Assembly (NCBI RefSeq): GCF_003687725.1
Contig: NZ_RDOJ01000003.1
Span: 3,605-67,604 of the forward strand
DNA length: 64,000 nt
Reading direction: 5' to 3'
Origin: Faecalibacter macacae
GTDB taxonomy: Bacteria > Bacteroidota > Bacteroidia > Flavobacteriales > Weeksellaceae
A model generated the notes under the pieces. It worked only from the letters and a program-made list of their open reading frames with translations. It ran no database searches and was not told the origin of the DNA. Shown here piece by piece: positions 1 to 8,611 of this stretch. A program made the position numbers and the translations under genes. Position 1 is the first letter of the stretch. Each line of letters starts with the position of its first letter.

Positions 1-176
1 TTAGGGAATAGCAGTGGAAATCCTTTGCTTTTTATCTTAGATTCTTTTACAAACATAGAATGACAATAGGATATTAATTTTACTTAAAAAATTATGGAGA
101 AGCAAAAGATTGGAACGGATAGCCCGACCGAGCGTAGGAATTTTTTACTATTTAATTATAATTTTGTTGGCGAGGG
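1..176 (+). repeat. Dispersed palindromic element, copy A (5' end cut by window)
   Basis: The left arm (about 1-27, TTAGGGA then AGTGGAAATCCTTT) and the right arm (about 101-134, AGCAAAAGATTGG then ACGGATAGCCCGACCGAG, with GGGAACGCC near 171-179) match, with small differences, the reverse complement of 7077-7182. The two arms are separated by about 70 unrelated bases. No reading frame of useful length is present. This fills the first part of the 423 base stretch before the first gene. The element class (REP-like, or a structured RNA at gene ends) is not established. Confidence 0.6.
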
Positions 177-225
177 AACGCCTAGAGAATATGATTATTT
201 GTTTGTTAGCTAAATTTTTAGTATC

Positions 226-388
226 TTCAAAAATATTTTTGAATAAGATTTATTCATCAAGAGATGTTCTATCTCTTAATTAGGTGCAGGTTATTGCACG
301 TTCTATTTTTTCATTATAAAATAGAATTTTTGAAATTCTATATCAGGTCGTTTCAGACAAAAATAATCAGTTACTATCACGGGATAGT
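226..388 (+). promoter_or_regulatory. Run of seven inverted repeats upstream of tmm
   Basis: Seven perfect short inverted repeats follow one another: 226-243 (18 base palindrome), 241-255 (6 bp stem, 3 base loop), 259-277 (7 bp stem), 284-299 (5 bp), 301-326 (9 bp stem, 8 base loop), 321-341 (9 bp stem, 3 base loop) and 373-388 (6 bp, 4 base loop). The 301-326 and 321-341 hairpins share bases 321-326 and so exclude each other. No coding frame is present. It may be a structured leader or a set of protein-binding sites; I see no obvious -7 box. Confidence 0.5.
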
Positions 389-414
389 TGAGTAGTTCAT
401 ATAAGTATAATTAA

Positions 415-1806
<1,392 letters not shown>

Positions 1807-1813
1807 TACAATC

Positions 1814-1845
1814 AAAAAGACTAACAATTATGTTGGTCTTTTTTT
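1814..1845 (+). terminator. Intrinsic terminator of tmm
   Basis: A 12 bp stem (AAAAAGACTAAC with GTTGGTCTTTTT, one G-T pair) and a 6 base loop are followed by a T run, 7 bases after the tmm stop. Confidence 0.8.
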
Positions 1846-1935
1846 ATTTTTCGATTGTATATTTAAACCTCATTTTTAACAATGAAAAATGATTCTTTTG
1901 AATCTTTTAACTCAATATGATGTAATACAATAGAA

Positions 1936-2547
1936 ATGGAAATTCAATATTACTTCGAGATTTTTGGAGTTATTTTTTATGGAATATCAGGGGCATTAGC
2001 TGCAGATGAAAAATCAGGTAAAGATTGGTTTGGAGTAACATTTACCGCATTTATAACCTCTCTTGGTGGGGGAACAATTCGTGATGTATTGTTAGGTGCT
2101 TATCCCATTATGTGGATTAAAGATGTGAATATTCTATATGCCGTAGCAGCAGGAATTATTTTAGCTGCTATATTCTATGATTTCTTTTTAAAATTAAGGA
2201 AAACATTTATGTTATTTGATACATTGGGTATTGCTCTATTTACAATAGTTGGTGTTGAGAAAGCATTAGGATTAGGAGTAAGTCCGGTAGTTGCGATTAT
2301 TATGGGGATGTTTACAGCTATTATGGGTGGTGTTATTCGTGATATGATGATTAACGAGTTACCAATTGTATTTAGAAAAGAGATTTATGCTTCAGCCTGT
2401 TTAGCAGGAGCAGTTTTATATGTCGTATTAGATTCTTTAGAAATTGATAGAACATTTAATTTCTTTATAGCAGGTGGTTTAATTGTAGCTATAAGATTAG
2501 CAGCATTAAGATACAACCTGTCTATACCGAAATTTAAAAGTCATTAA
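1936..2547 (+). CDS. TRIC / UPF0126 family membrane protein (copy 1)
   Basis: A 203-residue inner-membrane protein of the trimeric intracellular cation (TRIC) channel family, which bacterial structures show to be homotrimeric K+-permeable channels. It has the usual two tandem UPF0126 repeats, each with a conserved glycine-rich IRD motif: GGGTIRD at 44-50 and GGVIRD at 131-136. Hydrophobic segments fill almost the whole chain, giving about seven helices. The ATG used aligns with the start of the neighbouring paralog (MEIQY versus MQIQY). A terminator separates it from copy 2, so the two are probably separate transcription units. The transported ion in this organism is inferred. Confidence 0.85.
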   Translation: MEIQYYFEIFGVIFYGISGALAADEKSGKDWFGVTFTAFITSLGGGTIRDVLLGAYPIMWIKDVNILYAVAAGIILAAIFYDFFLKLRKTFMLFDTLGIALFTIVGVEKALGLGVSPVVAIIMGMFTAIMGGVIRDMMINELPIVFRKEIYASACLAGAVLYVVLDSLEIDRTFNFFIAGGLIVAIRLAALRYNLSIPKFKSH

Positions 2548-2562
2548 AATATTCAAATGTTA

Positions 2563-2589
2563 AAGTGAAGCTAAAAGCTTCACTTTTTT
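2563..2589 (+). terminator. Intrinsic terminator after first TRIC gene
   Basis: Perfect 9 bp stem AAGTGAAGC / GCTTCACTT with a 5 base loop and a T run. Confidence 0.85.
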
Positions 2590-2662
2590 ATTGTTAAAGG
2601 GTATATCTAATTTCATTATTAAGTAAATATTGTCCATATTTGTCGCCCTTTATAAAAAAAAT

Positions 2663-3271
2663 ATGCAAATACAATATATATTCGAATTAATAGGAACATT
2701 AGCTTTTGCTATTTCTGGAGCAATGGCTGGAGACGAACGTCAAAAGCATGATTGGTTTGGTATTACATTTATAGCTTTTATTACAGCAATAGGTGGAGGA
2801 ACTTTACGTGATCTATTTTTGAATAGTTATCCATTAGTATGGTTCAATGATATGAATATCATTTATACTATTTTCTTAGGTATTTTATTACCAGGATTAT
2901 TCTACAAATATTTCGTTAAATTAAGAACAACATTAATGCTTTTCGATACATTAGGGATAGCATTATTTACAATTGTAGGTTTAGAAAAAGCTCAATCATT
3001 AGGAGCTAATGATTTTATTTCTGTCGTGATGGGAATGTTCACAGCCGTTATGGGAGGAGTTATTCGTGATACGATGATTAACAAAACACCAACGATTTTT
3101 GTCGAAGAAATTTATGCAACAGCATGTATTATAGGAGGTATTACTTATTTAATTTTAGATGATTTAGGTATCGATCGAAATATTAATTTTATTATTTCAG
3201 GTAGTTTAATTGCGGTTATTAGAATTATTGCAGTTAAATTTAATCTATCATTACCAAAATTTTATAAATAA
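2663..3271 (+). CDS. TRIC / UPF0126 family membrane protein (copy 2)
   Basis: A 202-residue paralog of the preceding gene with the same architecture: two UPF0126 repeats carrying GGGTLRD and GGVIRD, and about seven hydrophobic helices. The start is placed at the ATG giving MQIQY, because this aligns with copy 1; a TTG 33 bases upstream would add an unsupported polar extension. The stop codon overlaps the ATG of the following hutG (TAATG), so the two are probably translationally coupled. The adjacent duplicates have diverged clearly, which suggests an old duplication. Cation-channel function is inferred from the family. Confidence 0.84.
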   Translation: MQIQYIFELIGTLAFAISGAMAGDERQKHDWFGITFIAFITAIGGGTLRDLFLNSYPLVWFNDMNIIYTIFLGILLPGLFYKYFVKLRTTLMLFDTLGIALFTIVGLEKAQSLGANDFISVVMGMFTAVMGGVIRDTMINKTPTIFVEEIYATACIIGGITYLILDDLGIDRNINFIISGSLIAVIRIIAVKFNLSLPKFYK

Positions 3272-4200
3272 TGCAATTAACACCTTTTGATACTACGATT
3301 TGGACAGGACGATTTGATACTGAAGATGGAGAATTAGGAAATAGAATTCATCAGATTATAACACCTTTTAAAGATGGAGTATCAAATTCAAAGGTTATTG
3401 TAGGATTCTGCTCAGAAGAAGGTGTAAATAGAAATAAAGGTCGTTTAGGAGCGAAAGAAGCTCCTGATACGATTCGTAAAGTGTTAGCAAATTTACCTGT
3501 ACATTTTTCAAATCAAAGTATTTCAGATTTTGGAAATATAATAGTCGATGAAAATTTAGAAGCAGGTAGAGATAAACAGGTTGAAATTGTTTCAACTATT
3601 CTGAATCAAAATAATTTTCCTATTGTAATTGGCGGTGGACATGAAACTGCTTTAGGTGATTATTTAGCATTTATTAAAAATTCCCCTAAAAATAGTGCTG
3701 TAATTAACATTGATGCTCATTTCGATATTCGTATTCCAACAAAAAATTCTACTTCTGGAACTCCATTTTACGAAATGAAAAAATATTGCGACCAAAATAA
3801 TTTAGCATTTAATTATTTAGCCATCGGAATACAAGAATTAGGAAATACGAAAGCTTTATTTAATAGAGCTGATGATATGAAGGTTGATTATATTTTGGCA
3901 GATGAAATTCATGCTAACTTTAATCGAGTTTTAGACGAAATTAAAATTTATATAGAACAATTTGAAAATATTTATATCACATTAGATATGGATGTATTTG
4001 ATGTAGCATATGCGCCAGGTGTAAGTGCAACTACAATTAACGGTTTAACACCTTTTCAAGTAAAATATATTTTAAAACTTTTAAAGAAATCAAACAAGGT
4101 TAAAATCTTTGATATTGTTGAAGTTAATCCAACTTTTGATCGTGATAATCAGACTTCGAAGTTAGCTGCTCACATGATTTATGAAGTTTTAAGAGACTAA
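3271..4200 (+). CDS. hutG: Formimidoylglutamase (arginase family)
   Basis: A 309-residue ureohydrolase-fold enzyme, best matched to HutG, which hydrolyses N-formimidoyl-L-glutamate to glutamate and formamide in histidine degradation. The binuclear Mn ligands are visible: GGGHET (121-126), DAHFDIR (148-154) and DMDVFD (239-244). Its start overlaps the stop of the TRIC gene by one base. No other hut genes (hutH, U, I) lie in the window, so the substrate assignment rests on overall resemblance; agmatinase or another guanidinohydrolase is possible. A terminator follows before rpoD. Confidence 0.78.
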   Translation: MQLTPFDTTIWTGRFDTEDGELGNRIHQIITPFKDGVSNSKVIVGFCSEEGVNRNKGRLGAKEAPDTIRKVLANLPVHFSNQSISDFGNIIVDENLEAGRDKQVEIVSTILNQNNFPIVIGGGHETALGDYLAFIKNSPKNSAVINIDAHFDIRIPTKNSTSGTPFYEMKKYCDQNNLAFNYLAIGIQELGNTKALFNRADDMKVDYILADEIHANFNRVLDEIKIYIEQFENIYITLDMDVFDVAYAPGVSATTINGLTPFQVKYILKLLKKSNKVKIFDIVEVNPTFDRDNQTSKLAAHMIYEVLRD

Positions 4201-4256
4201 AATAAAATATTTTACAATATTTTGTAACCTTTTTTGTTTTTCTACGTATATATTAT

Positions 4257-4283
4257 AAAGAGCCTATTCAAAAGGGCTTTTTT
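4257..4283 (+). terminator. Intrinsic terminator of hutG
   Basis: AAAGAGCC pairs with GGCTTTTTT (one G-T pair) across a 10 base loop, followed by a T run. It lies between hutG and rpoD, so rpoD needs its own promoter downstream or within this region. Confidence 0.65.
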
Positions 4284-4305
4284 ATTCAAACAATCATTCA
4301 TATAA

Positions 4306-4314
4306 AAAGGAGGT
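4306..4314 (+). promoter_or_regulatory. Unusually strong Shine-Dalgarno of rpoD
   Basis: AAAGGAGGT is a nine-base complement of the 16S rRNA 3' tail, with GGAGG ending 11 bases before the rpoD ATG. Nearly all other genes in the window have only A-rich leaders, as is usual in Bacteroidota, whose ribosomes normally hide the anti-Shine-Dalgarno. Confidence 0.75.
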
Positions 4315-4324
4315 TTTTAGTTAA

Positions 4325-5191
4325 ATGAGACAGCTTAAAATTACAAAGCAGGTAACAAATCGTGAAACTGCGTCGTTAGATAAATACTTACAGGAGATTG
4401 GTAAAGTAGATTTAATTACAGCAGAAGAGGAAGTAGAATTAGCACAACGCATTAAAGCAGGTGATCGTGTTGCCTTAGAAAAATTAACAAAAGCAAACTT
4501 ACGTTTCGTTGTATCTGTAGCGAAACAATACCAAAATCAAGGGTTAAGTTTACCAGATTTAATCAACGAAGGAAACTTAGGTTTAATTAAAGCTGCACAA
4601 CGTTTTGATGAAACTCGTGGTTTCAAATTCATTTCATACGCAGTATGGTGGATTCGTCAATCGATCTTACAAGCGTTAGCAGAGCAATCTCGTATCGTAC
4701 GTTTACCATTAAATAAAATTGGATCTATTAATAAAATTAATAAAGCATACGCTTTATTAGAGCAAGAACATGAGCGTGCTCCATCTGCTGAAGAGATTTC
4801 TGAAGTTTTAGATATGTCTGAAGGTGATGTTAAAGAGTCGATGAAAAACTCTGGTCGTCACGTATCGATGGATGCTCCATTAGTAGAAGGTGAAGATTCT
4901 AACTTATATGATGTATTAAACATCGGTGAGTCTCCATCTCCAGATATGCAATTAATGATCGAGTCTTTACGTGTAGAGATTGAGCGTGCATTACAAACGT
5001 TAACTCCACGTGAGGCTGATTTAATTCGTTTATACTTTGGTTTAAATGGACAACACCCAATGACTTTAGAAGAAATTGGAGAAACTTTCGATTTAACTCG
5101 TGAGCGTGTTCGTCAGATTAAAGAAAAAGCAATTCGTCGATTAAAACACACTTCAAGATCTAAAATCTTAAAAACGTACATCGGACGTTAA
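4325..5191 (+). CDS. rpoD: RNA polymerase primary sigma factor
   Basis: A 288-residue sigma-70 that lacks the long acidic region 1.1, as expected for the housekeeping sigma of Flavobacteriia. Region 1.2 starts near residue 17 ([16 protein letters not shown]). Region 2 contains [13 protein letters not shown], the helix [21 protein letters not shown] (2.3/2.4) and the core contact [10 protein letters not shown]. Regions 3 and 4 follow, ending with the helix-turn-helix [22 protein letters not shown] that reads the distal promoter element. The start ATG is fixed by the AAAGGAGGT ribosome site upstream. It is flanked by terminators and is probably monocistronic. Regulation through the strong Shine-Dalgarno is discussed in the findings. 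Confidence 0.95.
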   Translation: MRQLKITKQVTNRETASLDKYLQEIGKVDLITAEEEVELAQRIKAGDRVALEKLTKANLRFVVSVAKQYQNQGLSLPDLINEGNLGLIKAAQRFDETRGFKFISYAVWWIRQSILQALAEQSRIVRLPLNKIGSINKINKAYALLEQEHERAPSAEEISEVLDMSEGDVKESMKNSGRHVSMDAPLVEGEDSNLYDVLNIGESPSPDMQLMIESLRVEIERALQTLTPREADLIRLYFGLNGQHPMTLEEIGETFDLTRERVRQIKEKAIRRLKHTSRSKILKTYIGR

Positions 5192-5204
5192 TAAAATAAA
5201 GAAG

Positions 5205-5231
5205 AGCAGCTTTTTTTAGAGCTGCTTTTTT
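5205..5231 (+). terminator. Intrinsic terminator of rpoD
   Basis: Stem AGCAGC / GCTGCT with a T-rich loop and a T tail, 13 bases after the rpoD stop. Confidence 0.8.
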
Positions 5232-5241
5232 AATTATTAAT

Positions 5242-5652
5242 TTGTTATTTACTTATATTGTGAATTTAATATTAAAAGATAGAGATAAATCTCTATTCTT
5301 CTTTGAAAATACAAAGACAGACCCTCGTTTTGTTGGCGTATGGAAAGGTACAGATCATGGTAAATTTTTTAAAGGTGAAACAAACAGCTGGATTATTAAT
5401 CGCAAGGCTGATGGTACAATGTATATAACTTTTAAAACGATACATGCTGATGATGAAGTTACCTATGCCGAAGAAAAAGGAGTTTGGTGTGTAATTGGTG
5501 ATGAATATTTTGAGTTCAGAGAATCTGACCAAAATAAGGATCAATATTCATTCTTATTTTTATCAAATAATAGTATTCATTTTACTATTAACGAGGAAAA
5601 ATCTGGCGAAGAACCATATAACTTCGTAGATTTTAAAATGTTGTTAGATTAA
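5242..5652 (+). CDS. Uncharacterised small beta-rich protein
   Basis: A 136-codon frame with no ATG at its 5' end. The first usable start is TTG at 5242, and GTG at 5260 is an alternative giving about 130 residues. I do not recognise the family. The body alternates short strands and charged turns (VGVWKGTDHG, MYITFKTIHA, GVWCVIGDEYFEF), resembling lipocalin-like or other small beta-barrel proteins, and has no signal peptide. It begins only 11 bases after the rpoD terminator. Its codon use looks like that of the neighbours, so it is probably real; the 5' end may be degraded or may use a rare start. Confidence 0.6.
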   Translation: MLFTYIVNLILKDRDKSLFFFENTKTDPRFVGVWKGTDHGKFFKGETNSWIINRKADGTMYITFKTIHADDEVTYAEEKGVWCVIGDEYFEFRESDQNKDQYSFLFLSNNSIHFTINEEKSGEEPYNFVDFKMLLD

Positions 5653-5698
5653 TAAGTTTTATATCTATATTTATACAACAATATAGAATTAACATAAA

Positions 5699-6283
5699 AT
5701 GAAAAAAACATTATTTACTCTATTCTTATCAACTACTATTTTCGCTCAAGAAAAAGCAACAGATCTTTTTAATGCAAACATCAGCTTTATAGGAATTGGG
5801 ATTCAATATGAAAAAGCTTTATCTGATAATTTTACAGCTGTAGGTTCATTAGACTATATCGGAGGGTTCTCTTACTCTGAAGATTGGTCAGGAGAAAGTG
5901 ATTTTGATTACATTTTAACAACAAGCATTGCTTTAGAAGGTCGTTATTATTATAATTTTGACCGAAGATTAGGTAAAGGAAAAAATACCAAAAATAATTC
6001 AGGAAATTATATCGCTTTAAAAGGAGATTATGTTCCGGATTGGTTAACAGCAAAAACTGATGATGTAACGATTAATCCACAAGGAACAATAACTATAAAT
6101 TATGGACTAAAACGATCTTTTTCCCAAAACTTCTTTTATGAGTTTTACACAGGATTGGGTTTAGCTTTGTATCAAGAAACTTATGCAATACATGATTTCG
6201 AAAACTACACAACTTCCGAAGGAAAAAGAACTAATAATGGTTTTGCATTAGATTTGGGTTTTCGTGTTGGATATAATTTCTAA
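5699..6283 (+). CDS. Putative outer-membrane beta-barrel protein
   Basis: A 194-residue protein with a short signal peptide (MKKTLFTLFLSTTIFAQ, cleavage near 17) followed by alternating amphipathic strands such as FIGIGIQYEKAL, FTAVGSLDYIGGF, LEGRYYYNF, IALKGDY and FYEFYTGLGLALY. It ends in an aromatic-rich strand LDLGFRVGYNF, the usual C-terminal signature of small outer-membrane barrels. It probably folds as an eight-stranded porin-like barrel in the outer membrane. Function unknown. A terminator sits directly behind it. Confidence 0.7.
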   Translation: MKKTLFTLFLSTTIFAQEKATDLFNANISFIGIGIQYEKALSDNFTAVGSLDYIGGFSYSEDWSGESDFDYILTTSIALEGRYYYNFDRRLGKGKNTKNNSGNYIALKGDYVPDWLTAKTDDVTINPQGTITINYGLKRSFSQNFFYEFYTGLGLALYQETYAIHDFENYTTSEGKRTNNGFALDLGFRVGYNF

Positions 6284-6290
6284 AAAATAT

Positions 6291-6319
6291 AAATCGTTGA
6301 ATATCTCAACGATTTTTTT
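6291..6319 (+). terminator. Intrinsic terminator of the barrel protein gene
   Basis: AAATCGTTGA / TCAACGATTT with a 5 base loop and a T run. It lies just before the rpe promoter. Confidence 0.85.
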
Positions 6320-6326
6320 ATTTCCT

Positions 6327-6334
6327 TACCTTTG
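6327..6334 (+). promoter_or_regulatory. -7 box of rpe (TACCTTTG)
   Basis: Perfect match to the Bacteroidota -7 consensus TAnnTTTG, followed by C. It lies 33 bases before the rpe ATG and rules out an upstream TTG (6332) as start. Confidence 0.75.
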
Positions 6335-6367
6335 CACCACAAATACAAACAAACAAAAAATACAATT

Positions 6368-7015
6368 ATGGCGATTATAGCACCATCAATTTTAGCAGCA
6401 GATTTTGGGAATTTAGCCAAAGACATCGAAATGGTAAACAATTCTCAAGCAGAATGGTTTCATTTAGATGTAATGGACGGCGTTTTTGTTCCGAATATTT
6501 CTTACGGAATGCCAATTATCGATAAAATTAATTCGTTAACAGACAAAGTTTTAGATGTACATTTAATGATTGTTGAACCAGATCGTTACATTTCTACATT
6601 CAAGCAAGTTGGCGCAGATATTTTAACGGTTCATTACGAGGCTTGTACACATTTACATCGTACAATCCAAGCCATTAAAGCAGAAGGTATGAAAGCTGGT
6701 GTTGCTTTAAATCCACACACGCCTGTTTCGGTTTTAGAAGACGTTATCAATGATTTAGATTTAGTATTAATCATGAGTGTGAATCCAGGTTTCGGAGGAC
6801 AAAAATTCATTGAGAATACATATAATAAAGTATCTAAATTAAAACAAATGATTACAGAAGCTGGTGCTGATGTAATCATTGAAATTGATGGTGGAGTAGG
6901 TGTACAAAATGCATCTAAATTAATCGAAGCTGGTGCAGATGCTTTAGTTGCAGGTTCGGCAGTATTTAATGCAGAGAATCCTACAGAATACATTGCAGAA
7001 TTAAAGAAAGCGTAA
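6368..7015 (+). CDS. rpe: Ribulose-phosphate 3-epimerase
   Basis: A 215-residue TIM-barrel enzyme that interconverts ribulose 5-phosphate and xylulose 5-phosphate in the pentose phosphate pathway. It carries the family hallmarks: APSILAADF at the N-terminus, HLDVMDGVFVPN with metal-binding His and catalytic Asp, VHLMIVEP, MSVNPGFGGQKF, and IEIDGGV followed by AGSAVF at the phosphate site. The ATG of MAIIAPS is chosen because the -7 box lies over the upstream alternative start. Length is normal. Own promoter and own terminator indicate a single-gene unit. Confidence 0.96.
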   Translation: MAIIAPSILAADFGNLAKDIEMVNNSQAEWFHLDVMDGVFVPNISYGMPIIDKINSLTDKVLDVHLMIVEPDRYISTFKQVGADILTVHYEACTHLHRTIQAIKAEGMKAGVALNPHTPVSVLEDVINDLDLVLIMSVNPGFGGQKFIENTYNKVSKLKQMITEAGADVIIEIDGGVGVQNASKLIEAGADALVAGSAVFNAENPTEYIAELKKA

Positions 7016-7040
7016 GTTTAGACTTATCAACATATGTTAA

Positions 7041-7070
7041 AAACTGAATCAGAAATGGTTCAGTTTTTTT
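7041..7070 (+). terminator. Intrinsic terminator of rpe
   Basis: AAACTGAA / TTCAGTTT, 10 base loop, T run. Confidence 0.8.
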
Positions 7071-7076
7071 ATTTTT

Positions 7077-7182
7077 AGGGCGTTCCCTTCGGGCGGGCTT
7101 TCCGTTTTCAATCTTTTTTGCTCGACTTCGACAAGCTCAGTCACCGCTGAAAAAAAGGATTTCCACTTCAATCCCTAACGCT
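7077..7182 (-). repeat. Dispersed palindromic element, copy B
   Basis: Read on the minus strand it begins GCGTTAGGGATTGAAGTGG and ends GAAGGGAACGCCC, matching copy A at the window start but in opposite orientation. The outer GCGTT and AACGC pair. The central part contains GACTGAGCTTGTCGAAGTCG, itself a flavobacterial dispersed motif seen again near 7211, 10322 and 12201. Together with the rpe terminator and an AT-rich tail this fills the 300 base gap before recX. Confidence 0.65.
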
Positions 7183-7303
7183 TTTTTTAAGTTTTGTTCT
7201 AAGTTCTGTTATACTGAGCTTTTCGAAGAAAATTGTATCGAGAAGTTAGACGATTTCTATCATTCATTAATTTTCTATTTCACAAATTATCACATTAACT
7301 GAT

Positions 7304-7311
7304 TATCTTTG
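7304..7311 (+). promoter_or_regulatory. -7 box of recX (TATCTTTG)
   Basis: Perfect TAnnTTTG only 4 bases before the recX ATG, which implies a leaderless or nearly leaderless transcript. Confidence 0.7.
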
Positions 7312-7315
7312 TCTG

Positions 7316-7816
7316 ATGAATTTCACTCCAAAAGACAACTCAAAAAAAATCTATACGATAGACGAAATCAAAGATAAAATGGCGAAATATTGCCTTTATC
7401 AAGATCGTTGTCATTGGGAAGTGGAAAAAAAACTGCGCGAATTTGATTTGATTCCGGAAGCGAAAGATGAAGTTCTATATAAATTAATTCATTACGGATT
7501 TTTGAATGAAGAACGTTTTGCTTTTAGTTTTGTTCGAGGAAAAGTCAATCAAAAATTATGGGGAAGAAATCGACTTCGACAAGAATTAAAATTGCGACAA
7601 ATTGATGGAAAATTAATTGATAAAGCATTTAAAGATGAAATTGATCCCGAAAAATATTGGAATAACTTAACCAAATTGGCTCAAAAAAAATATGATGCTT
7701 TATATAGCGAGCGTGAATCCTTTAAAAAAATCAATAAAATAAAAGCGTATTTGGCTTACAAAGGCTATGAATTTGATTTAATTAATGAAGCGATTCAAGT
7801 GATTGATAAAGATTAA
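7316..7816 (+). CDS. recX: RecX-family regulatory protein
   Basis: A 166-residue helical protein matching RecX, which in other bacteria binds RecA filaments and limits their extension. The conserved opening KYCLYQDRCHWEVEKKL (about 24-40), followed by FLNEERFAFSFVRGK and WGRNRLRQELK, are the repeated three-helix RecX motifs. recA is not adjacent, which is usual in Flavobacteriia. The chosen ATG lies almost on the predicted transcription start. Confidence in the family is high; activity on RecA is inferred. Confidence 0.85.
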   Translation: MNFTPKDNSKKIYTIDEIKDKMAKYCLYQDRCHWEVEKKLREFDLIPEAKDEVLYKLIHYGFLNEERFAFSFVRGKVNQKLWGRNRLRQELKLRQIDGKLIDKAFKDEIDPEKYWNNLTKLAQKKYDALYSERESFKKINKIKAYLAYKGYEFDLINEAIQVIDKD

Positions 7817-7842
7817 TTTTTATCTTTAGTCAAACACTTGAT

Positions 7843-8397
7843 ATGAAATTATTTTACGCTTTTCTAATTTTACTTTTTTTCTTTGGATGCAAAGAGAAAA
7901 AATCTACTTTCGAATCTAAAATAGAAATTCCGAAAGAAATCAAAGATGAAAAGTTTTATAATGCTTTAAGGCAATCTATTAATATTGCTGAAAATAATAA
8001 TATAGATCCTATAACTATTTCACCAATTTTTACAGCTAATAATTTATATATCTATATTTCAGAATCTACAAATGATTGTTCATTCGGTAATTATTATAGT
8101 TTACCTCTTACGATAAATAAAAAGTATTATACGATTGATTTTATTATAAACGAATTCTTAACGAATCATATTGATACAGTTAATTTAAATTTTACTCCTT
8201 TAAAAATGGATATTGAATTCTTTTGTCACGAATTTAGTGGTTATGCTTTTCGATATCAAAAAAACGAAGTAGGAAATTATCAATTAAGAAAATTAGCACA
8301 TTTTTACGATACGGATTATGATTTTGTTTTGAAAGAGGATAAACAATATTTTCCAATATTATATGAACCAGAAGAACCTGTTGAAGAAATTAAATAA
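7843..8397 (+). CDS. Uncharacterised lipoprotein
   Basis: A 184-residue protein with a lipoprotein signal peptide: positive N-terminus, hydrophobic stretch and lipobox LFFFGC, giving lipidated Cys16. The mature part is polar with several Cys (DCSFGNYYSL, EFFCHEFSGY) and an acidic, proline-rich C-terminus. I do not recognise the family. It probably sits on the periplasmic or cell-surface side of a membrane. It starts 26 bases after recX and may be co-transcribed; a strong terminator follows. Confidence 0.7.
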   Translation: MKLFYAFLILLFFFGCKEKKSTFESKIEIPKEIKDEKFYNALRQSINIAENNNIDPITISPIFTANNLYIYISESTNDCSFGNYYSLPLTINKKYYTIDFIINEFLTNHIDTVNLNFTPLKMDIEFFCHEFSGYAFRYQKNEVGNYQLRKLAHFYDTDYDFVLKEDKQYFPILYEPEEPVEEIK

Positions 8398-8407
8398 TAA
8401 ATAAAGT

Positions 8408-8438
8408 CCGAATTTCTATGATAGAAATTCGGGTTTTT
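8408..8438 (+). terminator. Intrinsic terminator of the 7843 lipoprotein gene
   Basis: Perfect 25 base inverted repeat CCGAATTTCTAT G ATAGAAATTCGG followed by GTTTTT. Confidence 0.85.
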
Positions 8439-8448
8439 ATAAAATATT

Positions 8449-8549
8449 CTTCATTCTGAACTTGTTTCAGAATCACATTTAGTTATTTATATCATGAGAA
8501 GCTGAAATAAATTCAGCTTGACAAATCTGTAGAAGTCATGTTTAACTCG
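8449..8549. repeat. Cluster of three short dispersed palindromes
   Basis: Three related hairpins: ATTCTGAA/TTCAGAAT near 8454-8474, AGCTGAA/TTCAGCT near 8501-8519, and a weaker ATGTT/AACAT pair near 8538-8556. The first two recur at 10198-10265. They lie between convergent genes and have no coding potential. Confidence 0.55.
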
Positions 8550-8571
8550 TTTCAACATCACATCAGAATAA

Positions 8572-8606
8572 AAAAAACGAAATTCTAATCTCGAACTTCG
8601 TTTTTT
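8572..8606 (-). terminator. Intrinsic terminator of the CAT-like gene
   Basis: AAAAAACGAA / TTCGTTTTTT with a 15 base loop, read on the minus strand just after the stop at 8612. Confidence 0.75.
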
Positions 8607-8611
8607 CTATT

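Noticed and set aside
1-37. End of a truncated gene at the window edge
   Set aside because: The minus-strand frame from the apparent stop at 1-3 is closed again at 37, and the bases match the dispersed element at 7077-7182.
2630-2662. TTG start giving an 11-residue extension of the second TRIC protein
   Set aside because: The paralog begins at the equivalent of the internal ATG, and the extension has no hydrophobic or signal character.
6634-6993. Minus-strand 119-codon frame inside rpe
   Set aside because: Shadow of the rpe reading frame; rpe is unambiguous and there is no start context or homology for the other strand.
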